Shown here one piece after another: positions 36,859 through 46,373 of a DNA stretch of 64,000 nt. The position numbers and the translations under genes were made by a program. The DNA is from Bacillus sp. EAC (GTDB lineage: Bacteria > Bacillota > Bacilli > Bacillales > Bacillaceae_G). The stretch spans positions 62,001-126,000 of the forward strand of contig NZ_NCSY01000005.1 in NCBI RefSeq assembly GCF_002156875.1, given 5' to 3'. The notes beneath the pieces are model-generated. The model worked only from the letters and a program-made list of their open reading frames with translations, had not been told where the DNA came from and did no database searches. Positions within the stretch are counted from its first letter, which is position 1; the number at the start of each line of letters is the position of its first letter.

Positions 36859-37860
36859 TTACCTAATATCTTTTCCAAGTTTACCTTCATATCCTTGACG
36901 AATCGATTTTATTATCGAAAGATACTTTTTAAACCCATTTTTATTTTTGGGCATATAAATAAATAAAACAAATACTAAATATGTGACCATATTTGCAAAA
37001 TAAATAATACTACTCTGAGTATTATATTTTTTTTCAAAATAGACCCTATTCCTAATATTCATTAACCCTCTATATGAATGTTCTGTTTTAAAGAAACTCA
37101 AAAACATAGGCTCGTGTTTTTTTCTAAACCAAGAACTTTCAAGATCGGTTATTGTGCTATTTACAACACAATATATTTTATATCCACTCTTTGTCATTCT
37201 GTAAGTGAACTCCGTGTCATCAACATATAAATAAAAATCCTCATTCGGTAATCCAATTTCGCTAACTATCTCTTTTGGGAATATCAAACCACCATAAGGA
37301 GCATAATCAAGATTTAAGAGATCAGAAACCTCAAATTCATCTTTTTTAATGTTTTGTTTATTAGAGTATTTTGACATTAACTTCTTAATTTTACTAACAA
37401 TACTGAATTGGAAAAAACTATTCATATTTAACTTTTGCCCTTTATTTTTAAGTAATTCTTTCCAATCTTTTCTATACAGGCAAAGTATATAGTTATCTTG
37501 ATTTTCTAATTTATAAGCTGCTTCCTTTAGATGCTCTATTGAATTTTCACTCGGTAAATTATCATCATCCAATAGCCATACCAGACTTCCTTTTTCCTGT
37601 AATGACCTTTCGATGCCTTTTTTAAACCCTCCAGCAGAGCCTAAATTCACTTCTGAACTTATTACAATGATTCTTTCAGAAAACTTATCAAATTCACCCT
37701 TAACATATTCTTTCACACTGTATGATGAATTATTATCAACAATAATTACTGATGTAACTTCATCAAAAGAACATACCCTATTGATGATTTCTCTAAGATA
37801 TTCCCACCTATCTCCATAAGTGACTGTTACTACGTTAATATTTCGTTCAGTAATCTCCAT
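36859..37860 (-). CDS. GT2-family glycosyltransferase (GlfT/rhamnosyl type)
   Basis: A 333-residue GT2 enzyme. INVVTVTYGDRWEYLREI begins the GT-A fold, SEVNLGSAGGFKKG binds nucleotide sugar, LLDDDNLPSE holds the acidic metal motif, and DFYLYVDDTEFTYRM is the catalytic-base region typical of galactofuranosyl and rhamnosyl transferases. One C-terminal membrane segment (IIYFANMVTYLVFVLFIY) probably anchors it. ATG 37860 is chosen, 6 nt after AGGAG. The donor is unknown; rhamnose is possible. Confidence 0.8.
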   Translation of the reverse strand: MEITERNINVVTVTYGDRWEYLREIINRVCSFDEVTSVIIVDNNSSYSVKEYVKGEFDKFSERIIVISSEVNLGSAGGFKKGIERSLQEKGSLVWLLDDDNLPSENSIEHLKEAAYKLENQDNYILCLYRKDWKELLKNKGQKLNMNSFFQFSIVSKIKKLMSKYSNKQNIKKDEFEVSDLLNLDYAPYGGLIFPKEIVSEIGLPNEDFYLYVDDTEFTYRMTKSGYKIYCVVNSTITDLESSWFRKKHEPMFLSFFKTEHSYRGLMNIRNRVYFEKKYNTQSSIIYFANMVTYLVFVLFIYMPKNKNGFKKYLSIIKSIRQGYEGKLGKDIR

Positions 37861-37917
37861 ATCCAACTCCTGTAATTATTCATCTAGATGCCCTAATACT
37901 TTACTAAACAAGTAATT

Positions 37918-38598
37918 TTAGAAAGCATTTTTAGAACCAAATAATACTTTTATTGTTTTAAAAATGATTGTTGCATCGTATATAATTGTTCGATTCTGAA
38001 TATACTCTAAATCCAGCTCTACCATTTCTTCAAATCCTACACTATTTCTAGCACTTACTTGCCAAAGGCCAGTACATCCTGGTGTTACAAGTAATCTTTG
38101 CATATCATAATTTGTATATTCACTTACTTCTCTTGGAAGTGGCGGTCTTGGTCCAACAAGCGACATATTTCCAATTAAAACATTCATTAACTGAGGTAAC
38201 TCGTCTATCGATGTTTTCCGAATAAACTTTCCGATATTCGTAATCCTCGGATCGTCTTTCATTTTAAACATAGCACCTGATACTTCATTGTATTTTAACA
38301 ATTGCTGTAATTTTTCTTCCGCATCAGTAACCATTGAGCGAAACTTATACATTTTAAATTCTTTATTATTTTTTCCAACACGGACTTGACTAAAAAATAT
38401 CGGTCCTTTTGGATCTTCAATCTTAATTAAAATTGCAACAATAATAAAAATTGGTAGCAATAATATAAGACCAACCAACGAACCGACAATGTCTAATAAC
38501 CTTTTTGAAATTACATAAAAGAAACTCTTCTCAATACTTTCATCCTTTAATAAAGGGTAATTATAATAAGGCGAATCTTGTACTTTAGCTGTCTTCAT
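37918..38598 (-). CDS. Priming undecaprenyl-phosphate sugar phosphotransferase (WcaJ/EpsL-type core)
   Basis: A 226-residue polyprenol-phosphate sugar-1-phosphate transferase. After a short cytosolic segment, KRLLDIVGSLVGLILLLP is the re-entrant membrane helix. The catalytic domain follows, with GPIFFSQVRVGKNNKEFKMY, KFRSM, the DDPRITNIGKFIRKTSIDELPQL acidic motif, and GCTGLWQVSARN. It starts repeat-unit assembly by loading the first sugar phosphate onto undecaprenyl phosphate. It lacks the N-terminal four-helix region of long WcaJ, as in EpsL/PglC-like short forms. It lies between galU and the GT2 gene. Confidence 0.9.
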   Translation of the reverse strand: MKTAKVQDSPYYNYPLLKDESIEKSFFYVISKRLLDIVGSLVGLILLLPIFIIVAILIKIEDPKGPIFFSQVRVGKNNKEFKMYKFRSMVTDAEEKLQQLLKYNEVSGAMFKMKDDPRITNIGKFIRKTSIDELPQLMNVLIGNMSLVGPRPPLPREVSEYTNYDMQRLLVTPGCTGLWQVSARNSVGFEEMVELDLEYIQNRTIIYDATIIFKTIKVLFGSKNAF

Positions 38599-38627
38599 CG
38601 ATGTTCCTCACCCTTTTGAAATTTTTC

Positions 38628-39494
38628 TTATTTACCAACTAATTTTGTTAAATAATCTAGTAATTCTTCTCTTAATTCATCATTTTTTAATGCGAACTCA
38701 ATCGTTGTTTTAATAAATCCAAACTTTTCCCCAACATCATGTCTAGTACCCTCAAAATCATATGCAAATACTCTCTGAATTTCATTTAACTTTTGAATTG
38801 CATCAGTTAGCTGAATTTCCCCACCAGCACCGATGTTTTGTTCTTCTAAAAACATAAAAATTTCAGGTGTAAATACATAGCGTCCCATAATAGCTAAGTT
38901 AGATGGAGCCGTACCTTTAGCTGGTTTCTCAACGAAATTTTTCACTTCGTATCTTCTTCCATTTTGAACAAGAGGATCCACGATTCCGTATCGATAAGTT
39001 TCATCTTCTGGAACAGTTTGTACACCAATCACTGAAGAATAAGTTTGATTATATTGGTCAATTAGTTGTTTTAAACCTGGTGTTTTCGCCTCAACAATAT
39101 CATCACCAAGCAAAACTGCAAATGGCTCATTTCCGATAAACTTTCGTGCACACCACACTGCATGCCCTAAACCTTTTGGTTCTTTTTGACGAATATAATG
39201 AATCTCAATGTTAGATGGGGCTTGTACCTCTTCTAGTAATGAGTATTTTTCTTTTTCTATTAAGTTATGTTCTAGTTCAAATGAATTATCAAAATGATCT
39301 TCAATTGCACGTTTTCCTTTACCCGTTACAATAATGATATCTTCAATTCCAGATTTAACAGCTTCCTCAACAATGTATTGAATAGTCGGTTTATCGACAA
39401 TCGGAAGCATTTCTTTGGGCATAGCTTTAGTAGCTGGTAAAAATCTAGTACCTAAACCCGCAGCAGGTATAATCGCTTTTCTTACTTTTTTCAT
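38628..39494 (-). CDS. galU: UTP-glucose-1-phosphate uridylyltransferase
   Basis: A 288-residue enzyme producing UDP-glucose, with a complete signature: [67 protein letters not shown] and [17 protein letters not shown]. It is therefore the functional reference for the damaged paralog at 6127-6972. ATG 39494 follows GGGAGG by 7 nt, and the in-frame upstream codons lack a site. It supplies UDP-glucose-derived donors in the exopolysaccharide operon. Confidence 0.93.
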   Translation of the reverse strand: MKKVRKAIIPAAGLGTRFLPATKAMPKEMLPIVDKPTIQYIVEEAVKSGIEDIIIVTGKGKRAIEDHFDNSFELEHNLIEKEKYSLLEEVQAPSNIEIHYIRQKEPKGLGHAVWCARKFIGNEPFAVLLGDDIVEAKTPGLKQLIDQYNQTYSSVIGVQTVPEDETYRYGIVDPLVQNGRRYEVKNFVEKPAKGTAPSNLAIMGRYVFTPEIFMFLEEQNIGAGGEIQLTDAIQKLNEIQRVFAYDFEGTRHDVGEKFGFIKTTIEFALKNDELREELLDYLTKLVGK

Positions 39495-39583
39495 CGCATT
39501 CCCTCCCATATTCAAATTAATTTTATTATTCAACGACATAAACACACAATTAGATTAACTACTAACTATGTGTTTAGAATTTG

Positions 39584-40357
39584 CTATAAGCCTAGTAAAC
39601 TTAGCAATTTATTTTGTTTTATTTTAATAGGTTCTTCTGGATAAATTACAATTCCATCTGAGATTGCCTGAACATTTTCTTTTAGCATGAATTCCGTTTG
39701 TGTTCCAAATTTATCACGAATCAATTTATATGCTTCTGTTAATTGGAAAACCCTATTTTTTGTATCATGGGCATCTGATGCAATGACATGTGCCAAATTA
39801 GATTCAATACATTTTAAAGAAAATTTTTGGATTGTTTTCCCAAACTGCCCTGTTATTGATGAAGCAGTTATTTGTGTCAACACACCTTTTTGTACTAGCT
39901 TATATAAACGATCTGGCTCGTTCAGTAAAATTTTATTTCGTTCTGGATGAACAAGTATCGGCTGAATTCGCTGAGCTTGTAATTCATAAAACATTTTGTC
40001 AGTAAATAATGGGATAGTAGAAGAAGGAAGTTCACACAATAAGTAACGATTCCCTTCATTCACTGTAACAATTTTATTATTCTGCAAGTCTTCAATTAAT
40101 TCCCCATAAAGTCTAACCTCTTGAGCAGGTAATATCGTTAAAGGAATCGATTCATTTTTTAAAACTTTATTAAGCTCGTCTACCTTCTGCAAAATAACAT
40201 TTCGTTCAGTCGTATACTGACCATTTTGATGATGAGGTGAAGCAAAGATTGTATGGATGCCATCTGCAACAGCAGTCCTTGCCATTTCAATGCTTTCTTC
40301 TATAGTTTTAGGACCATCATCAAGTCCGTATAAAATATGACAATGTAAATCAATCAT
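39584..40357 (-). CDS. PHP-type protein-tyrosine phosphatase (CpsB/YwqE family)
   Basis: A 257-residue metal-dependent phosphatase. MIDLHCHILYGLDDG, SPHHQNGQY, VHPERN and IASDAHD are the metal-binding motifs of the PHP fold. CpsB-type enzymes dephosphorylate the tyrosine kinase CpsD and so control polymerisation and chain length. The start overlaps the kinase gene stop by 4 bp (ATGA), matching cpsC-cpsD-cpsB order from the promoter. Confidence 0.92.
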   Translation of the reverse strand: MIDLHCHILYGLDDGPKTIEESIEMARTAVADGIHTIFASPHHQNGQYTTERNVILQKVDELNKVLKNESIPLTILPAQEVRLYGELIEDLQNNKIVTVNEGNRYLLCELPSSTIPLFTDKMFYELQAQRIQPILVHPERNKILLNEPDRLYKLVQKGVLTQITASSITGQFGKTIQKFSLKCIESNLAHVIASDAHDTKNRVFQLTEAYKLIRDKFGTQTEFMLKENVQAISDGIVIYPEEPIKIKQNKLLSLLGL

Positions 40358-41055
40358 TGTTCGTTACCATAGTAGTAATAAGTGTCCTTATTTTGCTCTA
40401 CCCCATTCAGAATGACACCAAGAATTTTTGCATTTACAATTTCTAATAGTTCTCTTGCTTTTTGCACTTTTTCTTTTTCTGTCTGATTACTACGAACAAC
40501 TAATACAGTTCCATCTACATTCTTCGACATAATCTGAGCATCCGTAACAGCAAGTACTGGTGGCGCATCAAAAAGAATCATATCGTACTCAGTTTTTAGA
40601 CTTTCTACTAATTTTTTCATTTTACTAGATGATAGTAATTCAGATGGATTCGGTGGAATCGGGCCTGATGTTAACACACTTAAATTTTCAATTTTCGTTT
40701 TCTGTGCTACATCCGACACTAGCTTATTTTGAACAATAACAGATGATAATCCTTCAAAATTCTCAACTTGAAATAAGGAGTGTATTTGCGGTTTTCGTAA
40801 GTCCGCATCAACTAATAAAACTTTATTTCCCTGATTCGCATAAGTCACAGCGAGATTGGCAATAGTAGTCGTTTTACCTTCAGATGGTTCAGAAGACGTA
40901 ACTAACATTGTGCGTAATTCTTTATCGATTGAAGAAAATTGAATATTAGTACGAACAGTACGATATTGTTCAGCACCTGGCGATTTAGGGTTTGTAAATG
41001 TAACAATAAATCGTTTTTTATTTATAGTTTTTTTCTTTTTAAACACCTTTACCAC
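40354..41055 (-). CDS. Capsular/exopolysaccharide tyrosine kinase (CpsD/YwqD family)
   Basis: A 233-residue BY-kinase. VTSSEPSEGKTTT is Walker A, VDADLRKPQIH Walker A', and ILFDAPPVL Walker B. The C-terminal tyrosine cluster (DTYYYYGNEQ) is the autophosphorylation site. It is activated by the adjacent transmembrane modulator (CpsC) and reversed by CpsB. The start is GTG; 41055 is used here, but a GTG three codons later (41046), better spaced from the AAGGG site, is equally possible. Either overlaps the end of cpsC. Confidence 0.92.
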   Translation of the reverse strand: MVKVFKKKKTINKKRFIVTFTNPKSPGAEQYRTVRTNIQFSSIDKELRTMLVTSSEPSEGKTTTIANLAVTYANQGNKVLLVDADLRKPQIHSLFQVENFEGLSSVIVQNKLVSDVAQKTKIENLSVLTSGPIPPNPSELLSSSKMKKLVESLKTEYDMILFDAPPVLAVTDAQIMSKNVDGTVLVVRSNQTEKEKVQKARELLEIVNAKILGVILNGVEQNKDTYYYYGNEQ

Positions 41056-41785
41056 CCTTTCTTAATCTCTCTAGAAGCGACTTTTTTGGTTGTGGTATTA
41101 GATTGTCCTCATCCATTTGTGAAATTACTCCTAGAACAGGCAATCCTAATAAATCTTCCAATTCCTTTTGATTTTTTATTGTGTTATCTAGATAATCTAA
41201 TAAATAGGCAATCCCTACTGAAAGCATTAGTCCTACAACTAGACCTATTAAAGTATTTAACTTTGTATTTGGTTTAATCGGATCTGGATGTTCACTGATT
41301 TCCGCTCTAGCTAAAACGCTTATATTATTTACACTCATAATATGTCCGATTTTTTTCGTAAATACGTAGGCAACCGTATTGGCAATATCACGAGCTTGTT
41401 CTGGGTCTGGATCCTGTACAGTAACTGCAAATACTTGTGAATCCTTCTGGCTAACTACAGTGATTTTTTCATTTAATTCTTTAGCTGTATAATCCAAGTT
41501 CATTCGTTGAATAACATCATCTAATATTGAAGGGCTTTTTATTATAACGTTGTACGTATTAATTAACTGTATATTTGTCTGGACTTGATTATTTTGATAT
41601 ATTGATGAACTATCTGTTTCTTTTTGGTTTACCAATAACTGTGTTGAAGATTCATAAATTGGCGTTAAAAACACCTTACTAATTAAACCAGCAGCTATAC
41701 CAAAAATTAATGTAATAATAATTATCATAATTAAACGTTTTTTTAATACGTTGAATAGTTCTTTTAAAGAAATCTTTTCTTCCAT
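41039..41785 (-). CDS. Wzz/CpsC-type chain-length determinant and kinase modulator
   Basis: A 248-residue protein with two membrane segments (about 19-39 and 180-200) around an extracellular Wzz domain starting LTPIYESSTQLLVNQKE. SEHPDPIKPNTKLNTLIG is the proline-rich segment before the second helix. The short cytoplasmic C terminus activates the CpsD kinase. It sets polysaccharide chain length. It is the first gene of the leftward exopolysaccharide operon with a strong AAGGAGG site, about 75 nt after a good promoter. Confidence 0.9.
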   Translation of the reverse strand: MEEKISLKELFNVLKKRLIMIIIITLIFGIAAGLISKVFLTPIYESSTQLLVNQKETDSSSIYQNNQVQTNIQLINTYNVIIKSPSILDDVIQRMNLDYTAKELNEKITVVSQKDSQVFAVTVQDPDPEQARDIANTVAYVFTKKIGHIMSVNNISVLARAEISEHPDPIKPNTKLNTLIGLVVGLMLSVGIAYLLDYLDNTIKNQKELEDLLGLPVLGVISQMDEDNLIPQPKKSLLERLRKGGKGV

Positions 41786-41860
41786 TGTTTCCTCCTTAAT
41801 AACTTCATTAAATCTATATTAAATTTTGTTAAAATATCATTAATTTCGCATACCTAAGAC

Positions 41861-41889
41861 ATTATAGCATCAAAAGTATTTGAAGTTAA
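41861..41889 (-). promoter_or_regulatory. Extended -10 sigma-A promoter of the exopolysaccharide operon
   Basis: On the minus strand TTAACT (41889-41884) and TATAAT (41866-41861) are spaced by 17 bp, with TGC directly before the -10 (extended -10). It lies 75 nt upstream of cpsC. The remaining gap up to 42219 is AT-rich and carries the upstream region of the BH0509-type gene. Confidence 0.65.
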
Positions 41890-42171
41890 TCTTTTTGTAG
41901 GTAAATACTCATAAATAATCATTAATATCCGAAGAAAAAAGCGTCAAAAAAAATTAGAAAATTCACTCTTCGTCAACAATTAAAAAATTTACATAGTACT
42001 TTAGTAATGATTTCATCATAAAATCAAATTATTCGATATTTATTATATCAATATAATAAAATAATAACATGAAATGATTTTTTTATATAGAAGTTAATTT
42101 TTAGTAATTTTTTTAAAAAAATATAGCACATTCTCTAATTTCTGTTATATAATAATTATTAATTAAATATA

Positions 42172-42185
42172 CTGTATTAATACAG
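42172..42185. promoter_or_regulatory. Perfect 14-bp palindrome, candidate operator
   Basis: CTGTATTAATACAG is a perfect palindrome about 20 nt downstream of a TATAAT (42148-42153) and 35 nt upstream of the BH0509-type start. The position suits a repressor site overlapping the transcription start region; the binding protein is unknown. Confidence 0.45.
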
Positions 42186-42219
42186 AGTAAACAAAACTAA
42201 TCTAAAAGGAGTGTTGAAC

Positions 42220-42366
42220 ATGAGTAGAGAAGAACGAAAAAACATGGTGCAATTTTTAGCGCAGGCGAGAGGACTTTCAACTGAAGATTTAGTTATTATG
42301 ACGGATGCAGATTTAGAGCATATTTATAACTCAACTTACACGTATATGTTACATCACGCAGAATAA
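42220..42366 (+). CDS. Small BH0509-family protein (48 residues)
   Basis: A short gene with ATG 7 nt after AAGGAG (42207-42212) and stop TAA 42364-42366. The product begins MSREERKNMVQFLAQARGLS, continues TEDLVIMTDADLEHIYNSTY, and ends MLHHAE. The MSREERKNM start and the (D/E)LEHIY element match the short BH0509 family known only from Bacillaceae, of unknown function. It is soluble, acidic and has no signal or membrane segment. A strong terminator follows and a perfect palindrome lies upstream, so it is a self-contained transcription unit. Confidence 0.75.
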   Translation: MSREERKNMVQFLAQARGLSTEDLVIMTDADLEHIYNSTYTYMLHHAE

Positions 42367-42423
42367 GGTAGTTAGCATCAGATTCACACTGTTTAAAGAT
42401 CAGTATTAAATAATATAGAAAAT

Positions 42424-42469
42424 AAAAGCTAATTGAATCCATTTGTAGATGGATTCAATTAGCTTTTTT
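42424..42469. terminator. Bidirectional terminator
   Basis: A 19-bp inverted repeat (AAAAGCTAATTGAATCCAT at 42424-42442 and its complement at 42449-42467) with A/T tracts on both sides separates the convergent BH0509-type gene and the chemoreceptor gene. Confidence 0.9.
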
Positions 42470-44294
42470 AGTTCACTTTAAATTTATTAGTTAATGTAGT
42501 TAATGAAAGTGCAACCGTATTTAATTGCTGACTATTTTCAAATGTCTGTTCCATCCGTTTCATCTGTTCATCTGATGCATCCATCATTTCTTCAGCACTA
42601 GCAAGTGTTTGTTGAGAAATTGAACCAAACTGAAGTGTCGTTTCTTCCATTAAAGGTAATGTATCTTTAAACTTCGAGAGTTCTTGATGCATATTTGCTA
42701 TTTTTGAGTTAATGTCGGAGATCGTTATTAATAAAGAATTAAATGCTGAGCGAGAAGTTTTAACTGTTTTCGTACTATTTTCCGATTCTTTTGCTAGATG
42801 ATTGAATTCCATAGTCACATTAGCGATCATATTCTCCATTATACTAATCGATTCAGCGATATCTTCAGTAGCTTCGGAACTTTGAATTGCGAGATTTTGA
42901 ACTTCTCTAGCAACTACGGCAAAACCTTTACCTGCTTCCCCTGCTCTTGCAGCTTCAATCGATGCATTTAAAGCAAGTAACTTAGTTTGATCTGCAATTG
43001 AACGAATCCAACCTACTACTTTCGAAATTTGAGCTCTATGGTTAGAAACTTCTTGAATCGTACTTTCTAATTGAGTACATTTTTGTTGAATTTGAAGAAA
43101 TGATTGTAATAATAAACTGACATTTTCTTCACCATCTTTTGCCGAGTTATTCATGATTACAGATGCTTCCATTACATTTTTCATTGTATGTAATACACTT
43201 TCAGATTCCTCTTTCATATTATGGAAGACGTTATTACTAGTAGTAGAACTACCTGCCGTTTCTTCTGCACCCATTTTTACGATTTTCATCGATTCTAATG
43301 AATTTTTCGTATAAAACAGAGAATGTTCAGCTGTTTGTTGTAATTCTTTTGACGTATTTACTAAAGATATAGTAGTTGTATCAATATTAGATAACATTTG
43401 TCTCATTTGCTCAATCATACTTTTAAAACTTTTAGTTAGTGAGACGATTTCAGGAATAGTTGAATTCGTATCGATTTCAATCGTTAAATCTCCAGTTCGA
43501 ACGACTCTCATCACATCTCTTAACTTCTCAAGTGGTTTAATTATTTTCTTAACAACAAAATATGTAGCAATTATCGTTATCAAAATACTGATAAATATTG
43601 AATAGATAAAGATTTTTTTCATATCATATATCTTCCACATAAACGAGTTATTATCAATGACTACTACATAATATCCTTTTAACTCACTAATTTTTGTATA
43701 TCCGTATGTAAATGACTTATTTTCAAAATCTAGTTGATTTACTCCGTGTTGATTTTTAGTTATATCTGTTTTTGCATTTTCTAAAATCTGACTATTTGCA
43801 TGAAGATTTACTTTATATGGTACAACCTGTTGATCTTCAGATATAAAAAATGCTGTAGCAGCTAATCCATCTTGAGCTAAATTGGCCATTTGATTTCTAA
43901 CAACTGTATTTAAGGCTTTTTGGTAGCCTTCTTCATTTCCTATGTATCGATATTGTAAGCTTTGAGAAATTTCTTTCATAATAGAAGCTTCTCGTTCAAT
44001 TCGACTATTCATTGTTGATATAGTTGTATCTTTAGCTTTTTGATAGGATATAACAGATACAACTGTCATGGATAAGGAAATTAAACATACAGTAAATAAA
44101 ACTAATCTAGATTGTAGTGTAAATCTTTCGATGAATACTTTCTTTAGAGTAACTACATTCGATTTCGTACGTTTTCGAAGTAGTCTTTTAAATAGATTAA
44201 ACAATTGTTTTTTAGCTTTAAAAACAGTTTCAACAATTTGCTTACTATCCATTTTAGATCTTTTACTTATTTTTTTTACATCATCTTCTTTCAC
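42468..44294 (-). CDS. Methyl-accepting chemotaxis protein-like receptor
   Basis: A 608-residue transducer. A basic N-terminal cytoplasmic tail of about 60 residues precedes the first membrane helix ([20 protein letters not shown]). The extracellular sensor region covers about 85-220, a second helix about 228-248, and HAMP follows from [20 protein letters not shown]. The signalling tip is [20 protein letters not shown] followed by [17 protein letters not shown]. The unusually long basic N-terminal tail is odd for this family. GTG is the start, with a weak site. No chemotaxis genes are nearby; the ligand is unknown. Confidence 0.85.
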   Translation of the reverse strand: MKEDDVKKISKRSKMDSKQIVETVFKAKKQLFNLFKRLLRKRTKSNVVTLKKVFIERFTLQSRLVLFTVCLISLSMTVVSVISYQKAKDTTISTMNSRIEREASIMKEISQSLQYRYIGNEEGYQKALNTVVRNQMANLAQDGLAATAFFISEDQQVVPYKVNLHANSQILENAKTDITKNQHGVNQLDFENKSFTYGYTKISELKGYYVVVIDNNSFMWKIYDMKKIFIYSIFISILITIIATYFVVKKIIKPLEKLRDVMRVVRTGDLTIEIDTNSTIPEIVSLTKSFKSMIEQMRQMLSNIDTTTISLVNTSKELQQTAEHSLFYTKNSLESMKIVKMGAEETAGSSTTSNNVFHNMKEESESVLHTMKNVMEASVIMNNSAKDGEENVSLLLQSFLQIQQKCTQLESTIQEVSNHRAQISKVVGWIRSIADQTKLLALNASIEAARAGEAGKGFAVVAREVQNLAIQSSEATEDIAESISIMENMIANVTMEFNHLAKESENSTKTVKTSRSAFNSLLITISDINSKIANMHQELSKFKDTLPLMEETTLQFGSISQQTLASAEEMMDASDEQMKRMEQTFENSQQLNTVALSLTTLTNKFKVN

Positions 44295-44399
44295 TACTTA
44301 CACCACTTTTCTTCAATTTATTACAAGAAACTACAAGTGTAAGTATATTCAGACAATGTTTACCTGAAATTAATGGAATGTAAAGATAATGTGAATTTT

Positions 44400-44430
44400 C
44401 AAAAAAATAGCCCTTAAAAAAATAGGGTTC
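44400..44430 (-). terminator. Weak terminator after the OmpR-type regulator
   Basis: On the minus strand AACCCT / AGGGCT pair over 6 bp (one G-U) around an AT-rich loop, followed by seven Ts. It separates the regulator gene from the chemoreceptor gene. Confidence 0.5.
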
Positions 44431-44441
44431 TTTCCTATAAC

Positions 44442-45131
44442 TTAGATTGAGTAATCATGTTCAAAACGATATCCTTTCCCTTTAATCGTTCGAATAAATT
44501 TAGGGAAATTAGGAAGATCTTCTATTTTCGAACGCAATCCATGAATATATATATCGATCAATCTTTTGTTTTTATAAACAGATATAGCCTCCATCAATTC
44601 TTCTCTAGTTACAATTCTCCCTGACTTTTTTAACAAGTATAATAAGATAGCAAATTCTCTACCATTTAAATCAATTCTTGTTTTATTTCGATATACTTCT
44701 TCTCTGTTTAAATAAATTGTGATATCACCGAAATTAAGAATTGTTTCTTTTTCTTCCTCAAATTTCTCTTGATAACTTCTTCTCATTACTGCTTTTATTC
44801 TTGCAGATAGATCTCTAGGATGGATGGGATAAGCAACATATTCGTCAGCCCCAGCTTCTAGGCAAATCGCCGATTCAAACGAATCATACATATCCACTAA
44901 TAAAATAATAGGAACTTTTGTAACTCTTCTAATTCTCATTATTAATGGTATGAATTCATCTAGTGATCGACTTTTTTTCAAAATTAGACAACCTTTTAAA
45001 AATCCAAGATGTACCTCTTCTTTAAAATCTCTATAGGAATAGGTACATATTTTAAACAGCCCAAATTGCTTGCTTTGCTGAAGCACACTTTCAATCTCGT
45101 TTTTATCTTGTATGATAACAACCTGCTCCAC
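44442..45131 (-). CDS. OmpR-type winged-helix regulator with degenerate receiver domain
   Basis: A 229-residue protein. Residues about 130-225 are a good OmpR/PhoB winged helix (LNGREFAILLYLLKKSGRIVTREEL, DIYIHGLRSKIEDL, IRTIKGKGYRF). The N-terminal receiver-like domain keeps the fold but lacks the phosphorylation residues. The acidic pair is reduced to IQDKNE, the strand that should carry the phosphorylated Asp reads CLILKKSRS, and the conserved Lys before Pro is Tyr (VAYPIHPRDL). It is thus likely phosphorylation-independent, and no partner kinase is adjacent. GTG start, with GGGGAG 8 nt upstream. Its position next to pstS suggests, but does not prove, a link to phosphate. Confidence 0.8.
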   Translation of the reverse strand: MEQVVIIQDKNEIESVLQQSKQFGLFKICTYSYRDFKEEVHLGFLKGCLILKKSRSLDEFIPLIMRIRRVTKVPIILLVDMYDSFESAICLEAGADEYVAYPIHPRDLSARIKAVMRRSYQEKFEEEKETILNFGDITIYLNREEVYRNKTRIDLNGREFAILLYLLKKSGRIVTREELMEAISVYKNKRLIDIYIHGLRSKIEDLPNFPKFIRTIKGKGYRFEHDYSI

Positions 45132-45218
45132 CGTATTTCTCCCCTATTCGTAAATTGGTTTCTACTATTTTCTATTTATACGGTCATTTTAATTTGAAAT
45201 TTATAAAAAAGGGGTACT

Positions 45219-45268
45219 TTCACTATACATTTACAAATTCTTTACGTTCAGTTAAAAGCTAGTTAACT
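45219..45268 (+). promoter_or_regulatory. PhoP box upstream of pstS (five hexamers, 11-bp period)
   Basis: Five PhoP-like hexamers recur exactly every 11 bp: TTCACT (45219), TTTACA (45230), TTTACG (45241), TTAAAA (45252) and TTAACT (45263). This is the Bacillus Pho box arrangement TT(A/T/C)A(C/T)A with 5-bp spacers, ending 63 nt before the pstS start. It predicts activation by PhoP~P during phosphate starvation. Confidence 0.8.
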
Positions 45269-45331
45269 TTTCTCCTTTAAAGTAGGAAATGTAAGAAATA
45301 CAAACAACCATTTTTAGGGGGAAAACTTAAA

Positions 45332-46288
45332 ATGAAATTTATCAAAAAACCTTTATTAGTTTTATCAGCTGCAGCAGTCTTATCTTTAGCAGCTTGTGGA
45401 AATACAGACAAAACTTCAGGAAGCAATTCAGATAAAAAATTAACTGGAGATATCCTAATCGATGGTTCATCAACAGTTGCTCCTATTATGGAAGCAGTAT
45501 CTGAAGAGTATACTTCTTCTCAACCTGATGTACACGCTTCTGTAGGTATCAGTGGTACAGGTGGAGGATTTGAAAAATTCACTAAAGGTGAAACAGACTT
45601 AAGTAATGCATCTCGTCCAATTAAAGATGAAGAAGATGCAATTGCTAAACAAAATAAAATTGATTATATCCAATTAGAGTTAGCTTATGACGGATTATCA
45701 GTAGTTGTAAGTAAAGATAATGATTTCGTAGATCAATTAACAGTTGAACAATTAAATAAAATGTGGTCAGTTGATAGCAAAGTAAAAACATGGAACGATA
45801 TTAACCCAGCTTGGCCAAAAGAAGAAATTAAATTCTTCAGCCCAGGTACGGCTTCAGGAACTTACGATTACTTTAACGAAGCAATCCTAGAAAAGGCTGG
45901 TGAGCGTAAAGATGCTCAAATGTCTGAAGATGATAACGTACTAGTAACTGGTGTAGCTGGTGAGAAAAACGCTATTGGATACTTTGGTCATGCTTACTAT
46001 GAAGAAAACAAAGATAAATTAAAAATCGTACCTATCGTGAACCCAGAATCTGGTAAAGCAGTTATTCCAACAGAAGAAACAATTAAAGACGGAACTTATG
46101 CACCACTTTCTCGTGAAATTTTCACTTATGTAAACACAAAATCACTTAAACGTGCCGAAGTTATGGACTACTTGAAATTTGCTAACGAAAATGTTCCTAC
46201 TTTAGCTGAAGAAGTTGGTTATGTACCTTTACAAGATGCGAAATATGAAGAAAACCTTAAAAAATTAGAAGAAGCTTCTAAAAAATAA
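45332..46288 (+). CDS. pstS: Phosphate-binding lipoprotein PstS
   Basis: A 318-residue extracellular lipoprotein. The signal peptide ends in the lipobox LAAC (Cys22). Phosphate-site elements are IDGSSTVAPIMEA, GISGTGGGFEKFTKGETDLS with NASRPI, and SPGTASGTYDYF. It delivers inorganic phosphate to PstC/PstA. A PhoP box lies directly upstream, and GGGGGAAAAC precedes the ATG. A strong hairpin between pstS and pstC suggests higher expression of the binding protein than of the permeases. Confidence 0.95.
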   Translation: MKFIKKPLLVLSAAAVLSLAACGNTDKTSGSNSDKKLTGDILIDGSSTVAPIMEAVSEEYTSSQPDVHASVGISGTGGGFEKFTKGETDLSNASRPIKDEEDAIAKQNKIDYIQLELAYDGLSVVVSKDNDFVDQLTVEQLNKMWSVDSKVKTWNDINPAWPKEEIKFFSPGTASGTYDYFNEAILEKAGERKDAQMSEDDNVLVTGVAGEKNAIGYFGHAYYEENKDKLKIVPIVNPESGKAVIPTEETIKDGTYAPLSREIFTYVNTKSLKRAEVMDYLKFANENVPTLAEEVGYVPLQDAKYEENLKKLEEASKK

Positions 46289-46311
46289 AAAGAATTAAAT
46301 TGAAAAATAAA

Positions 46312-46346
46312 GAGAGGTAAGGACCCGGATGAAGCCTTACCTCTTT
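46312..46346 (+). terminator. Intra-operon hairpin between pstS and pstC
   Basis: GAGGTAAGG / CCTTACCTC (46314-46322 and 46335-46343) with a short T-rich tail lies 24 nt after pstS. It is probably a partial terminator or mRNA-end stabiliser that sets the PstS:PstC ratio, since pstC follows in the same direction without a visible new promoter. Confidence 0.6.
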
Positions 46347-46373
46347 CATTCATGAAAATAGGGGGTTTTTGAA

